Positions 13,163-13,642 of a stretch of 13,642 bases of DNA are shown one piece after another; the first letter of the stretch is position 1; each line of letters starts with the position of its first letter. The notes beneath the pieces were generated by a model. That model made no database searches, was not told the DNA's origin, and saw only the letters and a program-made list of their open reading frames with translations. The stretch comes from an uncultured Thomasclavelia sp. GTDB lineage: Bacteria; Bacillota_I; Bacilli_A; Erysipelotrichales; Coprobacillaceae. The stretch is taken from assembly GCA_910588165.1 (NCBI GenBank), contig CAJUOR010000019.1:12596-26237 (forward strand), in the 5' to 3' direction. Position numbers and translations under genes: made by a program.

Positions 13163-13642
13163 CTAAATATTGTAATTTATTCTTCTTGATTCATTTTTAT
13201 GCTTAGCTTCAAAAAACATTTCAATCATTTCATAAACCATCATTACAGAAAACTTGCCTATATATGATGTATTTTGCTTCCCTACCGAAATCACTTTGTC
13301 GGCATGATAACACTTCGCCAAATCCAAATCTTGCGTAATCACAATTTTTTTAGCCGGACTTTGTTTAAATAGAGCCGCCATCTCAGGTCTAAAGCGAAAA
13401 TAATTGCCTGTAATAGAGGTTAAAATAATTAAATCATCTTTTGTCACTTCACGCAAGCTTAAAAACTGTAATTTTTCACTTGATTTCGCAATAGCTGATT
13501 TCTTATAAGCTGTTAAGGTACTGCGTAGCTGACTCGTAACCATTTGACTGAAGTTAAAACCTAAAAACACAATATTTTTAGCCTGATCAATATCTTCTAC
13601 AATTTACTGAATATCACTGGTTTTAAATAAATTTTGCGTATA
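13163..13642 (-). pseudogene. RpiR-like regulator, SIS part, interrupted by a stop codon
   Basis: The C-terminal sugar-phosphate-sensing (SIS) domain of an RpiR-type regulator: 'NIVFLGFNFSQMVTSQL', 'LQFLSLREVTKDDLIILTSITGNY', 'KKIVITQDLDLAKCYHADKVISVG', 'SVMMVYEMIEMFFEAKH'. RpiR proteins have an N-terminal HTH, which would lie beyond the window edge. The same frame stays open to the edge (YTQNLFKTSDIQ, stop, IVEDIDQAKN), broken only by TAA at 13606-13604. Homology plainly continues through the stop, so I read it as a nonsense mutation or sequencing error, not a separate gene. An in-frame GTG at 13570 is the only nearby start and lacks a ribosome binding site. It sits 12 bases upstream of uppP, so loss of translation could also affect uppP. 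Confidence 0.7.

Noticed and set aside
1..13642. Mobile element, phage or defence system
   Set aside because: I saw no transposase, integrase, terminal repeats, direct-repeat array or defence-gene motif; all units look like ordinary chromosomal genes with consistent composition.

Overview
The window looks like chromosomal DNA from a low-GC Gram-positive anaerobe. It is AT-rich, has strong GGAGG-type ribosome binding sites, TATAAT promoters (several with an extended TGn -10), intrinsic terminators, and both a T-box and a lysine riboswitch. The protein set (DUF2812, YfcC-type carrier, UcpA-like dehydrogenase, a short Firmicutes-type deformylase) suggests an Erysipelotrichia-like Firmicute. That placement is an inference from gene character, not a database match. 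I see no insertion sequence, CRISPR array, phage gene, rRNA or tRNA.

Layout. On the minus strand from the left: a possible gene start at the very edge; a DUF2812 membrane protein (111-1301); then a lysine-riboswitch operon read right to left (riboswitch 4248-4440, terminator 4197-4226, YfcC-type carrier 2774-4162, M20D amidohydrolase 1601-2761). Next is a 113-residue unknown protein (4606-4947). On the plus strand, a perfect promoter and a tryptophan T-box (5072-5319) precede trpB and a trpA-like gene (5365-7209). A minus-strand PAP2 phosphatase converges on trpA, sharing a CTAG stop overlap. Two plus-strand single-gene units follow: a UcpA-like dehydrogenase behind a Rex-like operator (7923-8714) and a GH1 6-phospho-beta-glucosidase (8821-10296). 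The right end is minus strand: a HAD phosphatase plus deformylase-like pair, a small membrane protein, and an RpiR-like regulator interrupted by a stop codon that runs into uppP.

Two units look like scavenging modules under amino-acid sensing RNA. In the first, a Trp-specific T-box (specifier UGG, T-box UGGC) drives only trpB and trpA. The TrpA-like protein has lost both catalytic acids (Glu49 to Ala, Asp60 to Gly in Salmonella numbering) and the phosphate-binding glycines, yet keeps the PFSDP interface loop; TrpB is intact, including the partner lysine. This suggests an indole-to-tryptophan salvage operon with a non-catalytic alpha subunit kept as an activator. In the second, a lysine riboswitch controls a carrier and an M20D hydrolase from the family that includes AbgB and the basic-dipeptide hydrolase PM20D2, suggesting uptake and cleavage of a lysine-containing dipeptide or conjugate. 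Both assignments are testable inferences.
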